The notes under the pieces: model-generated
Databases searched by the model: none
What the model saw: the letters and a program-made list of their open reading frames with translations, nothing else
Told to the model about the DNA's origin: nothing
Program-made: the position numbers and the translations under genes
From: a virus
Direction: 5' to 3' (one strand)
Virus record (IMG/VR): IMGVR_UViG_3300047552_001072
Coordinates: 1 to 64,000 of that record
DNA: 64,000 bases
In this document: positions 55,056 to 63,839 of the stretch, one piece after another
How positions within the stretch are numbered: position 1 is the stretch's first letter
How the letters are laid out: every line of letters begins with the position of its first letter

Positions 55056-56016
55056 GCATTTGTTTTAATTTTTCTAACCCATTCTCTCTAACAAAATCAG
55101 AAGGATCTTTTGATTTGTCATCTATTACTTTTAATTTAATTACATCAGGAATTAATTTTAAAATCATCTCTGCGTAATTTTCTCCTGCTGAATCGTTATC
55201 GTATAATATATACTTTCTTTTATATCTCCCCATTATATCTAGTACTCGGTTGTTTGGACGAGCTCCTTCAGAATTTAAAGCAATAGCCTCGTATCCTAAT
55301 AACCCTAGTACCATAATATCTTTCAAAGAAGAGGTTAAGATAATAGAGTCTGACTCATATCTTAATTGATCTTCTCCGTGAATATCATCTCTATTAGAAT
55401 TTCCTATCCACTTGTTTTTCTTAAATCTAGTTAATGGACGATATATTTTTATATGATCTGACTTAGGAAAGTGATACCCAAAGATTGGATCTTCACCTAA
55501 ATAAGTAGCATACAATTGTTTATCTATCCATACTTCTCGTATAGAGAATATATTAAATCTTTTTAACTCCTTTTCAGTAATTAAGAATTTGCTCCAGTAC
55601 TGGAGGTCTTCTTTAGTATACTTTTGTATTTTTACCTGAATTAGCTTTTCCTTACGTTTTTTAGTTGTAGTATCTTTAACTTTAACAGGTTCTTGTGAAT
55701 CTTTAAGATTCAAATTAAAGTCATTATTAAGCATTATTAATGCTTCTTTAAATGACATATTATATAATGAACAAACAAAATCAAAACAGTCTCCAGACTT
55801 TCCTGTAGAAAAATCATGAAACTTTAATTTTGAGTTTCCCTCAAAAAATACAAAAGAAGGATTCCTATCTTCTCTAAAAGGAGAGTTGTACTTCCTGCCT
55901 AGTACTATTTGTTGTCCAAAGTACTTTTCAAAAATAGAAAGGGGAGACACCCTTTCAAGTATCTCCCTCTTATCTAGATTCTTTTCTTCGTAATTCTTAG
56001 AATGGTAAATCATCAT
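55030..56016 (-). CDS. dnaG: DnaG-like primase
   Basis: I place the start at 56016 (ATGATG), since the longer frame from 56055 would overlap the SSB gene by 59 bases; an ATG at 56025 is another option. The N-terminal part has a phage-type primase zinc-finger-like segment (YNSPFREDRNPSF, then FHDFSTGKSGDCFDFV) lacking the classic four Cys/His. The TOPRIM domain ends with YDNDSAGENYAE, whose acidic residues bind metal, followed by DDKSKDPSDFV. It makes RNA primers for the DNA polymerase. It is encoded next to SSB and the UDG-like protein. Confidence 0.75.
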   Translation of the reverse strand: MMIYHSKNYEEKNLDKREILERVSPLSIFEKYFGQQIVLGRKYNSPFREDRNPSFVFFEGNSKLKFHDFSTGKSGDCFDFVCSLYNMSFKEALIMLNNDFNLNLKDSQEPVKVKDTTTKKRKEKLIQVKIQKYTKEDLQYWSKFLITEKELKRFNIFSIREVWIDKQLYATYLGEDPIFGYHFPKSDHIKIYRPLTRFKKNKWIGNSNRDDIHGEDQLRYESDSIILTSSLKDIMVLGLLGYEAIALNSEGARPNNRVLDIMGRYKRKYILYDNDSAGENYAEMILKLIPDVIKLKVIDDKSKDPSDFVRENGLEKLKQMLDEQTSRK

Positions 56017-56608
56017 CCTCTGCATTGATAGTTCCGCTTCCTTTAGGAGCTTCATTTATTTTTGCTGGAGTACAACGATTTTCCAATTCCCACGCAGACA
56101 TTTTAATTCTACACTCCTGTCCCTCAACTTGTTTTTGAATATAGTTAGGAAAAGTAGGAAATTGAGTAAATACACCATCTTTATCATAAATTACTTTAAG
56201 ATAAACTGGTTGATTTTTAAAGTTTGTTTTCTCAATTCTTGCTTTCGCAATTGAACAAAATTCTCCAAATGAATTAGCATTGATCTCGGCATCTTTCTCA
56301 GATACAAAAGTTTTCAATATTTTCACTACATGAGATAACTTACTTTTAATCTCTCTTTCCAATGCTTGTTCAGGAGTTTCTCCATCAAATGGTTTTGGAT
56401 TCGGATTAGGAAACCAAATTCTTTGATTCATAAAGGTATTATCCTCTTTTTTAACAAAAATAAATTCCATGTAATCTACATTAGCCTTTGTTTTTGCAAT
56501 TTCAATTGATTCTAAGTTACAATTTGAGTGAATTCCAACTCCCATTTTGCTTCTTTTTGTAGAATCTTCTATAAGATCATTAACTGATTTAGTATTATAA
56601 ATACTCAT
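55997..56608 (-). CDS. ssb: Single-stranded DNA-binding protein
   Basis: This 203-residue protein ends in the acidic tail EDDDLPF, the C-terminal peptide that SSB proteins use to recruit other replication proteins. The body is beta-rich and long enough for an OB fold. The tail-coding bases also contain the ATGATG that I take as the primase start, so the two genes overlap and translation is probably coupled. It coats single-stranded DNA at the phage replication fork. Confidence 0.8.
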   Translation of the reverse strand: MSIYNTKSVNDLIEDSTKRSKMGVGIHSNCNLESIEIAKTKANVDYMEFIFVKKEDNTFMNQRIWFPNPNPKPFDGETPEQALEREIKSKLSHVVKILKTFVSEKDAEINANSFGEFCSIAKARIEKTNFKNQPVYLKVIYDKDGVFTQFPTFPNYIQKQVEGQECRIKMSAWELENRCTPAKINEAPKGSGTINAEDDDLPF

Positions 56609-56644
56609 TTTTTAAAAATTTTTTAAAAATTATAAAATTATAAA

Positions 56645-57514
56645 TTATCTAGGTCTGTTTCTGAGGAATTCCTCAAATCTATCTCTATTTGTAACTGCTT
56701 CTGTATTTAAAACTTCTCTAACTCCTGGATTTAATACTTCAACAGCATCAGGTTCATTCTCAGGTAAATCATCTATGATATCAGAAAAACTAGGAGGAAT
56801 AGTAAAACTTGCTGCTACTTTTTCTTTTGAGTATCCTTTATCAATCATTTGATTAGGTGGTAACATAATCTTATGACCAAAAGTAAATGAAAGTCTATCT
56901 GATTTTACTACTGTAGGAGTTTTACTTACTTCCATAGATATTTCTTCTATTTCAGTATTTCTTATTACTCCTGATTCAAATAAAACTTCATCAATTACTT
57001 TTGAATACTCTGGATCCAAAAGAATAGCGCCAGTTTCTGTAATAGAAAATGGAATATCTGTTTCTTCTTCTGAAATAACTGCAAGTAAAAATAATCCTCT
57101 ACTTTCAATTAATCTGAGTCTTGTGATTGCAATAGCTTCAGGATCAATACTAAGTAAATCCAATACATTTGGACTTAGGTAATATCTACCTTTCTTTTTG
57201 TTCAATTCTATCTTTCCTTTTACTCTCATACAGAATTCTACTGGAAAAGTATATCTATATAAAGAATTTGCTCCTCCTGTTGGTAATAGTACAGCATCTG
57301 CAGAATTTATTTTTACATCTGCTCCTAAAAACTTATGAGACATCTTTTCTTCCATAGAAAGATTACAGATATTACTATCAAATCCTACTACAGTACATAA
57401 TAAAACTCTAGGATCTCGTATATCCTTAACTCTTAAAATTGTCCCTGCTGGTAATCCATTGTTAGTAGCTTTCTCCAATAATATTTGAATACTAGCTAAA
57501 ATTCGATCTAACAT
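56645..57514 (-). CDS. Hypothetical protein in replication cluster
   Basis: This 289-residue protein has a short N-terminal helix, a beta-rich core (GTILRVKDIRDPRVLLCTVV, VLLPTGGANSLYRYTF, KKKGRYYLSPNV) and an acidic C-terminus (DDLPENEPDAVEVL), which may be a protein-interaction tail. It lies 37 bases upstream of SSB and shares a TAATG overlap with the ATPase gene. A replication or recombination accessory protein is likely from position. No family recognised. Confidence 0.55.
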   Translation of the reverse strand: MLDRILASIQILLEKATNNGLPAGTILRVKDIRDPRVLLCTVVGFDSNICNLSMEEKMSHKFLGADVKINSADAVLLPTGGANSLYRYTFPVEFCMRVKGKIELNKKKGRYYLSPNVLDLLSIDPEAIAITRLRLIESRGLFLLAVISEEETDIPFSITETGAILLDPEYSKVIDEVLFESGVIRNTEIEEISMEVSKTPTVVKSDRLSFTFGHKIMLPPNQMIDKGYSKEKVAASFTIPPSFSDIIDDLPENEPDAVEVLNPGVREVLNTEAVTNRDRFEEFLRNRPR

Positions 57515-58221
57515 TAATTATTGTTTTTAAAAATTTCATCTGGTTCTTTAGAGTGTTCAAACTCATCAATTCTCTTAATTACATAACCAAGATCATTAGG
57601 AATTTTTCTCTCAAAACATCCAAAAGGAGACCTTGCTGTCGTAGTTCCATCACTTTGAGTAATGAAATAATACTCAGGTTTCCCTTCATTAAACTCAATT
57701 TCAGTGTATAAAGTATATGTTAGTTTACCTTCTACATTTAAATTGGTTAATTTTGCTCCTCCACTTTTCATGCGATGTTTTACCACATGATTATCCTTCC
57801 ACTCTTCTGTATGACCCAAGAACACTATGTACAAGTCTTCTCTTAATACTTCAGATTGAGTTAATTTGAATAACTCATAAATGTCTGCAGCATAGTCAAT
57901 CCATTTATCATAAGCTTTTTTCTTAATCTCTGCCATCTCTTTATCACTCATAATAGAAGAAATAGTATCAATTAAGATTACTTTAACATGTGGTGCCTTA
58001 TCACTAATTACTTGAATATATTTTGCAATATCCAAAGCATTAGAAGACACAATGTAATTTTTATTTTCAGCATTATACACCTCTCTCCAACCTTTAAACG
58101 GCATACTCTTTTTGTCAGAGTTGATGTAAACCGTAGATTTTGGATTTAAAGTTCCAGCTGAAAAAGTTTTACCTGAACCACAAGGACCCAGTACTAAGAT
58201 ACCTACTGCCATATAAGACAA
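57514..58221 (-). CDS. RecA-like AAA ATPase (phage nucleotide-binding protein)
   Basis: This 235-residue protein has Walker A GPCGSGKT (12-19) near the N-terminus and Walker B VKVILIDTIS, with GHTEEW and a Lys/Arg-rich segment following. It belongs to the small phage nucleotide-binding proteins (AAA_24/Sak4-like), which act in single-strand annealing or recombination, often beside SSB. Here it is encoded two genes upstream of SSB. It starts 4 bases after the second amidoligase gene and overlaps the 289-residue gene by one base. Confidence 0.75.
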   Translation of the reverse strand: MSYMAVGILVLGPCGSGKTFSAGTLNPKSTVYINSDKKSMPFKGWREVYNAENKNYIVSSNALDIAKYIQVISDKAPHVKVILIDTISSIMSDKEMAEIKKKAYDKWIDYAADIYELFKLTQSEVLREDLYIVFLGHTEEWKDNHVVKHRMKSGGAKLTNLNVEGKLTYTLYTEIEFNEGKPEYYFITQSDGTTTARSPFGCFERKIPNDLGYVIKRIDEFEHSKEPDEIFKNNN

Positions 58222-58225
58222 ATTT

Positions 58226-59047
58226 TTAAACAGTTACTAAATTTAATTTATAATCTTTAATCAACATCTCCACAATCTCCATATCACGGCCATCAATAGC
58301 CATTTTTACTTTGCGGAAATCAATAGGTTCATTGCTATTAAAGTGTTCTGCAGCTCTTTGAACAGAATCCCATACCCAAGCAATTAATTTAGGTTCGAAT
58401 ACCCAGAAATTTGATAATACACGATACTCACAGCCATAAGGCTTATAACGGAAAGAACCAGATTTGCCGTACAATTTTCTACGTTCTACGTCTTTATCTA
58501 GTACTAGGGAAGGGACACCAAGATACAAGTCCAGTAATTTAATGAATTTTCTCATCAATAATTTAGGCATATCTTTACCTCCCTCGATACCAATATGAAC
58601 ATGGCCTCCACAAGTACGGAAGTTAGTGGTTTTCGCAGAATCACTAATTTCATTTAATTTACCTGTGTAAGCATCAACATCAGGATCACATCCAAAGGTA
58701 CGTGCTTGTTCAGTATCAAGATACTTAGGATCAAAGTAAGCTGAGGCAGCTTTACTCAAGGATAATTCATACTCTTTTGGAAATGCTTTTGGCAAGTACT
58801 CTATACTATTTGTAATATTATTTACAAACATTTCTTTGCTAGTACAAGGTGCAGTTGTAATTTCTACTGCAACGTTATCTTCTTGAATCGATAGTCCTTC
58901 TATTCCTGATTCTTTTAAAGGTTTTGGAACCTCTTTTGTTCCTCCAATAATTCCACAAGATGGGTAGAATATACCATCACGAGTAATAAAGAACTCAGGA
59001 TCAGACCCTAAGCTTAAAATGTTGATTTTAAAATCTTTTTTTTCCAT
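58226..59047 (-). CDS. COOH-NH2 ligase, phiEco32 type 2
   Basis: This 273-residue protein has the signature of the phage phiEco32-like ligase type 2: SDPEFF (D16, E18), EDNVAVEITTAP (E56, D57, E62), GGHVHIG (H149, H151) and CEYR (E207, R209). The pattern GSDPE at the start, HxHIG in the middle and E[FY]R near the end is that of a glutamine-synthetase-fold amidoligase. It is separated from the other ligase genes by the SSB, primase and ATPase genes but lies in the same leftward transcript. It overlaps the neighbouring unknown gene by one base (59047). It probably acts with the type 1 ligase, the ATP-grasp enzyme and the cyclotransferase. Confidence 0.8.
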   Translation of the reverse strand: MEKKDFKINILSLGSDPEFFITRDGIFYPSCGIIGGTKEVPKPLKESGIEGLSIQEDNVAVEITTAPCTSKEMFVNNITNSIEYLPKAFPKEYELSLSKAASAYFDPKYLDTEQARTFGCDPDVDAYTGKLNEISDSAKTTNFRTCGGHVHIGIEGGKDMPKLLMRKFIKLLDLYLGVPSLVLDKDVERRKLYGKSGSFRYKPYGCEYRVLSNFWVFEPKLIAWVWDSVQRAAEHFNSNEPIDFRKVKMAIDGRDMEIVEMLIKDYKLNLVTV

Positions 59048-60099
59048 TAGATTTCTAGAAATTTCATGCTTCTGATTACCTCATCTAGTTTTCCTTCCTT
59101 ATCTTTTTTGTTAAAGTAAAGTACTATTTGATCACCATATAGTACATTATCATTATCCAATGGTATTCCTTCAATGTGATCTTTCTTTATCTCTACCATT
59201 TTCTTCCACATAAAATCAGAAATATTAGCACTGAACATTTTGTTAAATTCCTCTCTGGTAATCTTTTTTGAGATTATAGGAACACTAACAATTTGTGTCC
59301 AAACTGCGTTAAGATTTTTACCTTGAACATAATCATTATGAAGGCTAGAATAAGATTTTATGCCACACAATTCTGTAACATTAGAATAAGATATTTCTTC
59401 TCCATCATCATCCTCTTCAAAGCTATCACAATCATTTTGTCTAAATATGTTGGGAACTACATAAAATCCATAGTATGGATCATATGCTTTACCTGCACCA
59501 AACATGTGTCCTGCCCAAAACAACTCAAGAGGCCTCAATTTTGGATACTTATTCGCCAATTCAACAGTCTTCATGTAAATTGAATTACTTAAAGGACTAT
59601 AAAAATAACGAATAAATGAAAGTGTTCCTAATCCATGTTTAGGAGAGACTAAATCTCTAGTATCCCAACTAACAACAAAACAATCTGTAATGTTTTTAGT
59701 CCATGAAGGAAGATTTTTTAAGTTCTTTTCTTTATAGAAGTTTGTGGGAGTAAATACTCCTAAAAACTCTGTTCTAATTCCAATAGTTTTTCCAAATTGT
59801 ATCCAAGCTTTTAAATCTTCTTGAATTTTACTTACTTCTTCTTTTGTTGGATTATCATTTTTCTTTCCCCAAAAGTCAGTTGGGATAAACATGAAAGCAA
59901 TGTCCTCAGCTATAATATTAGAAGAGGAATAAGTACTATCCTGACTACATCCAGCCTCTCTTCTCGTTCTGGAATGTCCAGAATACACATTGTTTCTAAA
60001 TTGAATGATATCAAAATTCCCATTGTTGGAATTTATCATCTTATCATTAATACTTTTGTATTCTTTCGATATTGGTTTAATCTTAGTTTGATTCATCAA
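59047..60099 (-). CDS. Hypothetical protein coupled to amidoligase type 2
   Basis: This 350-residue protein has no motif I recognise. It has a disordered Ser/Asn/Arg-rich start, a mixed alpha/beta core with FMFIPTDFWGKK, DCFVVSWDTRDL and FWAGHMFGAGKAYDPYYGF, and an acidic insertion (DSFEEDDDGEE). The one-base overlap with the amidoligase gene downstream indicates coupled expression, so it is a candidate partner or substrate-recognition component of the ligase set. It overlaps the DnaB-like gene by 17 bases. Confidence 0.5.
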   Translation of the reverse strand: MMNQTKIKPISKEYKSINDKMINSNNGNFDIIQFRNNVYSGHSRTRREAGCSQDSTYSSSNIIAEDIAFMFIPTDFWGKKNDNPTKEEVSKIQEDLKAWIQFGKTIGIRTEFLGVFTPTNFYKEKNLKNLPSWTKNITDCFVVSWDTRDLVSPKHGLGTLSFIRYFYSPLSNSIYMKTVELANKYPKLRPLELFWAGHMFGAGKAYDPYYGFYVVPNIFRQNDCDSFEEDDDGEEISYSNVTELCGIKSYSSLHNDYVQGKNLNAVWTQIVSVPIISKKITREEFNKMFSANISDFMWKKMVEIKKDHIEGIPLDNDNVLYGDQIVLYFNKKDKEGKLDEVIRSMKFLEI

Positions 60100-61084
60100 T
60101 AGACGAATTTTTAAAGTTATCCAACATCATAAGTACTTTTGGTATACCAGTTCTTTGTTTTAATAAATGAAAATATATCATTGCCTGAGTCTTATCCTTA
60201 GGATTCCATACAGGAAATCCCTTTGGATAATCTGGTAATGGCTTTCCATAATTAACCAAACCTAATAAGGCTGGTTTATGAATAACCAAAACATAATCAG
60301 AACACATAAATATATCACTTGATCCAAACAAATCATTTCGTGTAGGGAAATGTAAATCAGAATTTAAGATTCTCTCAGGAGTTTCTATATTTCTGTTTAA
60401 CTGAGACAACAATATTATAAGAATGGGAATACCCATTTTTATAAACTGCTTCTTTAAATCTACCATCGTACGATATAATATTGCAACTATATTCCTCTCG
60501 TCTTGTCCTGTCTTACCTTTTGTAAGAAGAACGTGATCAATTGTTATAATTAATCCCCTTTTTCTTTTTTGAATTTCTTGTTTGTCTACAAAAGATAAAA
60601 TTGTATTAACAATTTGTTCTATTGTACCTGTGTTCTCTACATTGTAAATAGGATATTTACGCATGGAATTAGCCGCTATTTCAGCAAATTTTAGATGTTT
60701 CTCCGAAATTTGTTCTTTTGATGAGAGTAAATCGGATACTGACATCTTAGTTTTACCAGAAATATTCCGTAAAACTTGCTCTGAACTTGGCATTTCAAAC
60801 TCAAAAGATAGTATATCAAACTCTTGTTCAGGGTTTAAATCTATTAACTCTCGTTTAAGCTGCTCACAATACGTTGATTTACCAGAACCTGACATAGCTG
60901 CAATAGTAAATATTCTATTCCATTCAATCCCGTTTAAGAGACTATTGTTAACCTTTTTAGATCCAGTTAATAAACTCTTAATCTCTCCCTCTCGCCTACC
61001 TTTTATATAGGCGAGAGCTGAGTTAATCGCAGAATTTATATGACTATATTCTAAAGTATTATTCGAAGACTGTTCTGTCATCAT
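60083..61084 (-). CDS. dnaB: DnaB-like replicative helicase
   Basis: This 333-residue protein is the RecA-like motor domain only: Walker A GSGKST (66-71), the acidic H1a-like FEFEMPS, Walker B LIITIDHVLL, a LLSQLNRNIE sensor motif and a final segment with VLVIHKP. The N-terminal domain of cellular DnaB is missing, as in many phage helicases. It unwinds the phage fork. It lies next to a winged-helix partner (61059-61661) that may load it. Confidence 0.8.
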   Translation of the reverse strand: MMTEQSSNNTLEYSHINSAINSALAYIKGRREGEIKSLLTGSKKVNNSLLNGIEWNRIFTIAAMSGSGKSTYCEQLKRELIDLNPEQEFDILSFEFEMPSSEQVLRNISGKTKMSVSDLLSSKEQISEKHLKFAEIAANSMRKYPIYNVENTGTIEQIVNTILSFVDKQEIQKRKRGLIITIDHVLLTKGKTGQDERNIVAILYRTMVDLKKQFIKMGIPILIILLSQLNRNIETPERILNSDLHFPTRNDLFGSSDIFMCSDYVLVIHKPALLGLVNYGKPLPDYPKGFPVWNPKDKTQAMIYFHLLKQRTGIPKVLMMLDNFKNSSIDESN

Positions 61085-61661
61085 CTAAATTATTAGATTC
61101 ATTCTTTAATTCACTAATATATCCCTCATAAATACCTTTACTTAACCATGAAGTAATTGCTTGCATATACTTAAACTGATTTTCCAATATAGACGAATCT
61201 TGTTTGGCTTTTATATCAGCTAATAACGCTTGCTTGAGATCATAGTAAGTAATTTCTCCTCTTTCAAGAATTTCCTTAAATAATTTAAAAGACTTAATCT
61301 TGTTTACTCGTAGAGAACGAGTTCTTTCCCAATGTCTAAATTTATCAGATGCTGGGTATAAATTCCAAAATTCAGTAAACCACTTGTACCACTCCTCAAG
61401 TTTCTCTTGTGAGTTCAAAGGTTTCTTAACTGTTTTTGGTAAAAGCTTTTGATTTAGGAGTTTTAATCCTAATTCTGTAATTTTATAATCTGAGGTTATA
61501 AACCCTCTTCTAATTAAGAACTGAAAAGTAACAGTTCTATCTTCTTTTAAATCCCTATACCATTGTTCTTTATCATTATCTAAACAAAAAAGAACAAAAT
61601 ATTGTGTTAGGGAAACATTATTCTTTTTTAAAGAATCTATAATTGATTCGTTAATCTCCAT
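61059..61661 (-). CDS. Winged-helix replication partner, possible helicase loader
   Basis: This 200-residue protein has an N-terminal winged-helix-like region (SLTQYFVLFCLDN, then RRGFITSDYKITELGLKLL) and a C-terminal helical domain beginning FWNLYPASDKFRHWERTRS. The latter pattern is seen in phage replication initiator or helicase-loader proteins. It overlaps the DnaB-like gene by 26 bases, which supports a direct functional link to the helicase. The loader role is inferred. Confidence 0.55.
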   Translation of the reverse strand: MEINESIIDSLKKNNVSLTQYFVLFCLDNDKEQWYRDLKEDRTVTFQFLIRRGFITSDYKITELGLKLLNQKLLPKTVKKPLNSQEKLEEWYKWFTEFWNLYPASDKFRHWERTRSLRVNKIKSFKLFKEILERGEITYYDLKQALLADIKAKQDSSILENQFKYMQAITSWLSKGIYEGYISELKNESNNLDDDRTVFE

Positions 61662-61873
61662 ATAATTTCATACAGTTTTAAGTACGCAAAATTATAACTA
61701 TATTCCTTCACTTCTCCTCCTTCAACTAAAGTATTAGTTTTCTTATCATACACTTGTACAAAGATTTCCTTTTCTTTGGTGCTTATTATATTACCCTCGT
61801 ACTCATCTGTTTCATATATTGTTTTAATATTACCAAACAGATCAGGTATGGTCGCAATTTTAGAAATCTTCAT
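61637..61873 (-). CDS. Small hypothetical protein
   Basis: A 78-residue beta-rich protein with KISKIATIPDLFGNIKT at the start and a strand-rich centre. It overlaps its neighbours on both sides (25 and 14 bases), as is usual for real phage genes in this tight cluster. No motif recognised. Confidence 0.5.
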   Translation of the reverse strand: MKISKIATIPDLFGNIKTIYETDEYEGNIISTKEKEIFVQVYDKKTNTLVEGGEVKEYSYNFAYLKLYEIIWRLTNQL

Positions 61874-62099
61874 GCATGTATGAGATTACTTTTTCCAATC
61901 CTTCACAGTATAAATTAATGTATGATTCAGATTGTTTTGCAAATAGTGCTCCTTCTTTTCTAGCTATTTCATATAATTCTAAAACCCAAGTATCATTTTC
62001 AAAAGATTTTCTATAAAAGAACAACAAATATCTTCTGGATACTAAGAAACTTTTAGACATCCAAATATCATTGATTTCTTCTACATTCATATGTATCAT
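61860..62099 (-). CDS. Small hypothetical protein
   Basis: A 79-residue helical protein with many aromatic residues (RRYLLFFYRKSF, YINLYCEGLEKVISYM). It overlaps the genes on both sides (14 and 32 bases), which supports it as part of the operon. It looks soluble. No function suggested by sequence. Confidence 0.5.
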   Translation of the reverse strand: MIHMNVEEINDIWMSKSFLVSRRYLLFFYRKSFENDTWVLELYEIARKEGALFAKQSESYINLYCEGLEKVISYMHEDF

Positions 62100-62322
62100 T
62101 TTCTTCTTGCAATGATAATACTTTTAAATAAGCGTAAAGAAACGCCTCATTTCTAGAATCGTATAAAACTTCATGCTCTTTACAATCATACGTATAATGT
62201 AGGTCAGAATAATAAATTGTATAGGTCCAACCAAATAGACCAACTTCACTAGTTTCTCCAAAGATTAAGTTTATTTCGCAGTTATAATTAATCCCATTTT
62301 CACCTTTAGTTAGTCTTATCAT
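62068..62322 (-). CDS. Small hypothetical protein
   Basis: An 84-residue protein with beta strands rich in Tyr and Thr (FGWTYTIYYSDLHYTYDCK) and a helical end. It overlaps the next gene by 32 bases and starts 6 bases after the membrane-protein gene. No family recognised. Confidence 0.5.
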   Translation of the reverse strand: MIRLTKGENGINYNCEINLIFGETSEVGLFGWTYTIYYSDLHYTYDCKEHEVLYDSRNEAFLYAYLKVLSLQEENDTYECRRNQ

Positions 62323-62328
62323 TTTTAA

Positions 62329-63501
62329 TTAGCTCTTTCTAGGTTGTAATCCCATAGCTTTTAACTGTGCCTCTACCTTTTTCATTTCTTCCTCTACTTT
62401 CCCCATGATTGTAATCCTTTTATTTAAATCCTCTTCTTGAGCTTTATTTTTGTATAAAGTTCTTATAGCTGACATAGAACTTGAAAGCACTGGACCAATT
62501 TCTTTCTCAAATTTCTGTTGGTTTGCTGATTTAATAGCTTTCGCAATTTTTTCCTTATCTAATCCTCTGTTATTAAATAATACTCCATAGAATTCATCTA
62601 CATCAGTAATATCATAGATAGCCTTTCCAGAAGAGCTTTTTGGAACATCTTTTCCTGGTTGTGCAGGATTAGAAGCTGGATTGTTAGTAGAGTTATTAGA
62701 GTTATTACTGTTAGTGTTATTACTTCCAGAAGGTACTGTACCATCCTTTTTAAGTTTATTTAAATCAGCTTCATTCTTTTTAAGAATATTTGCTTTTTCT
62801 TGATTTACCCTTGCTTCCTCTAATAATTTTTCACGAGTTTCTAACTGTGCTTTTTCCATCTTATTGTAGCTTTCAGCATCCTTAAGCATCTGTAAATCTC
62901 TTGAATTATCAGGCTTATAAGAATCCAAATCTACTTGTGCATTGGTAAATACACCTAACAAGATATCTAAGAAAAAACATGATCCTGTAACAACTACACA
63001 AAAAGCAATACTTACATCCTCCATACCCTTCATACTTAATGACTTAAGCACTTCAGGATTTTGGAATGCAATAGTACAGAAAAATAAAGTAAGTCCATGT
63101 GTAAGAATAGAAGTAGAAATACATAATATCCAAATGGCTAAATGTTTATTTCTTCCTCCTTCTAAATTAGATAAGTAATCTTTTTGAAAATTACCTAGTA
63201 ATATTGGACTTGCTTTTACTGTTGCTATTTCTTTTCTCAGTTGTCTCCACCATACAAAATTTGGTGCAAACATAATACCAGCACCTAAAGCGATACCAGT
63301 ATATAATAGAGCCTTATAATAACTCCCCTCAATTCTAGGAATAACTTGTGATACAAGAGAAGCCTCTTGAAAACAAGCTAAAATATTGAAACATAAAAGC
63401 ATCAATGGCACAAAACCTAAGAAACCTGCTTCAACAAACATTGATAGAGTATTACCGAACTTGAATATGTCCGTACTCTTGTTACTTTTTAATGTTGACA
63501 T
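62329..63501 (-). CDS. Four-helix membrane protein with coiled-coil tail
   Basis: This 390-residue protein has four probable membrane helices at about residues 20-44, 62-84, 121-146 and 162-186. They are followed by a coiled coil (about 205-250), an Asn/Ser-rich linker (about 258-285) and a charged C-terminal domain. There is no signal peptide cleavage site or enzyme motif. A membrane protein beside replication genes may anchor replication complexes, alter host envelope or be a holin-like factor, but nothing decides this. It is the largest membrane protein in the leftward block. Confidence 0.6.
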   Translation of the reverse strand: MSTLKSNKSTDIFKFGNTLSMFVEAGFLGFVPLMLLCFNILACFQEASLVSQVIPRIEGSYYKALLYTGIALGAGIMFAPNFVWWRQLRKEIATVKASPILLGNFQKDYLSNLEGGRNKHLAIWILCISTSILTHGLTLFFCTIAFQNPEVLKSLSMKGMEDVSIAFCVVVTGSCFFLDILLGVFTNAQVDLDSYKPDNSRDLQMLKDAESYNKMEKAQLETREKLLEEARVNQEKANILKKNEADLNKLKKDGTVPSGSNNTNSNNSNNSTNNPASNPAQPGKDVPKSSSGKAIYDITDVDEFYGVLFNNRGLDKEKIAKAIKSANQQKFEKEIGPVLSSSMSAIRTLYKNKAQEEDLNKRITIMGKVEEEMKKVEAQLKAMGLQPRKS

Positions 63502-63527
63502 AATAGTATATTTTTAATGATCCTTAT

Positions 63528-63833
63528 TTAATTAGGTTTTCCTTTCTTAAATATTTCTCTTGCTTTATCTAAGTTTCTTTCTTCTATTATCTCTATAAAT
63601 TGACTTTCTAAAATAAATTCAGAATTCCTGTATAAAAAATAAGACTCTTCTTCTAGCTTAAGAGCTATTATTTTATTAAAGAGTTCAACTTCTTTTTGAC
63701 TTAACTCTTCTAAAGAAGCTAGATAAAGTTGGTCAAATTCTTCTTCTAAGTCTTCTAAATAGAAATTATTAGCAGTTAATATACCTTCTTCTATTAATCT
63801 TAGTACTTTTTCATTTTCTATTTCAACAAACAT
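63528..63833 (-). CDS. Small acidic helical protein, unknown
   Basis: A 101-residue helical protein dense in Glu and Leu (EDLEEEFDQLYLASLEELSQKEVE), starting 6 bases after the DNA polymerase stop. Its acidity and size could suit a protein-protein interaction role with the polymerase. No family recognised. Confidence 0.5.
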   Translation of the reverse strand: MFVEIENEKVLRLIEEGILTANNFYLEDLEEEFDQLYLASLEELSQKEVELFNKIIALKLEEESYFLYRNSEFILESQFIEIIEERNLDKAREIFKKGKPN

Positions 63834-63839
63834 ATTATT

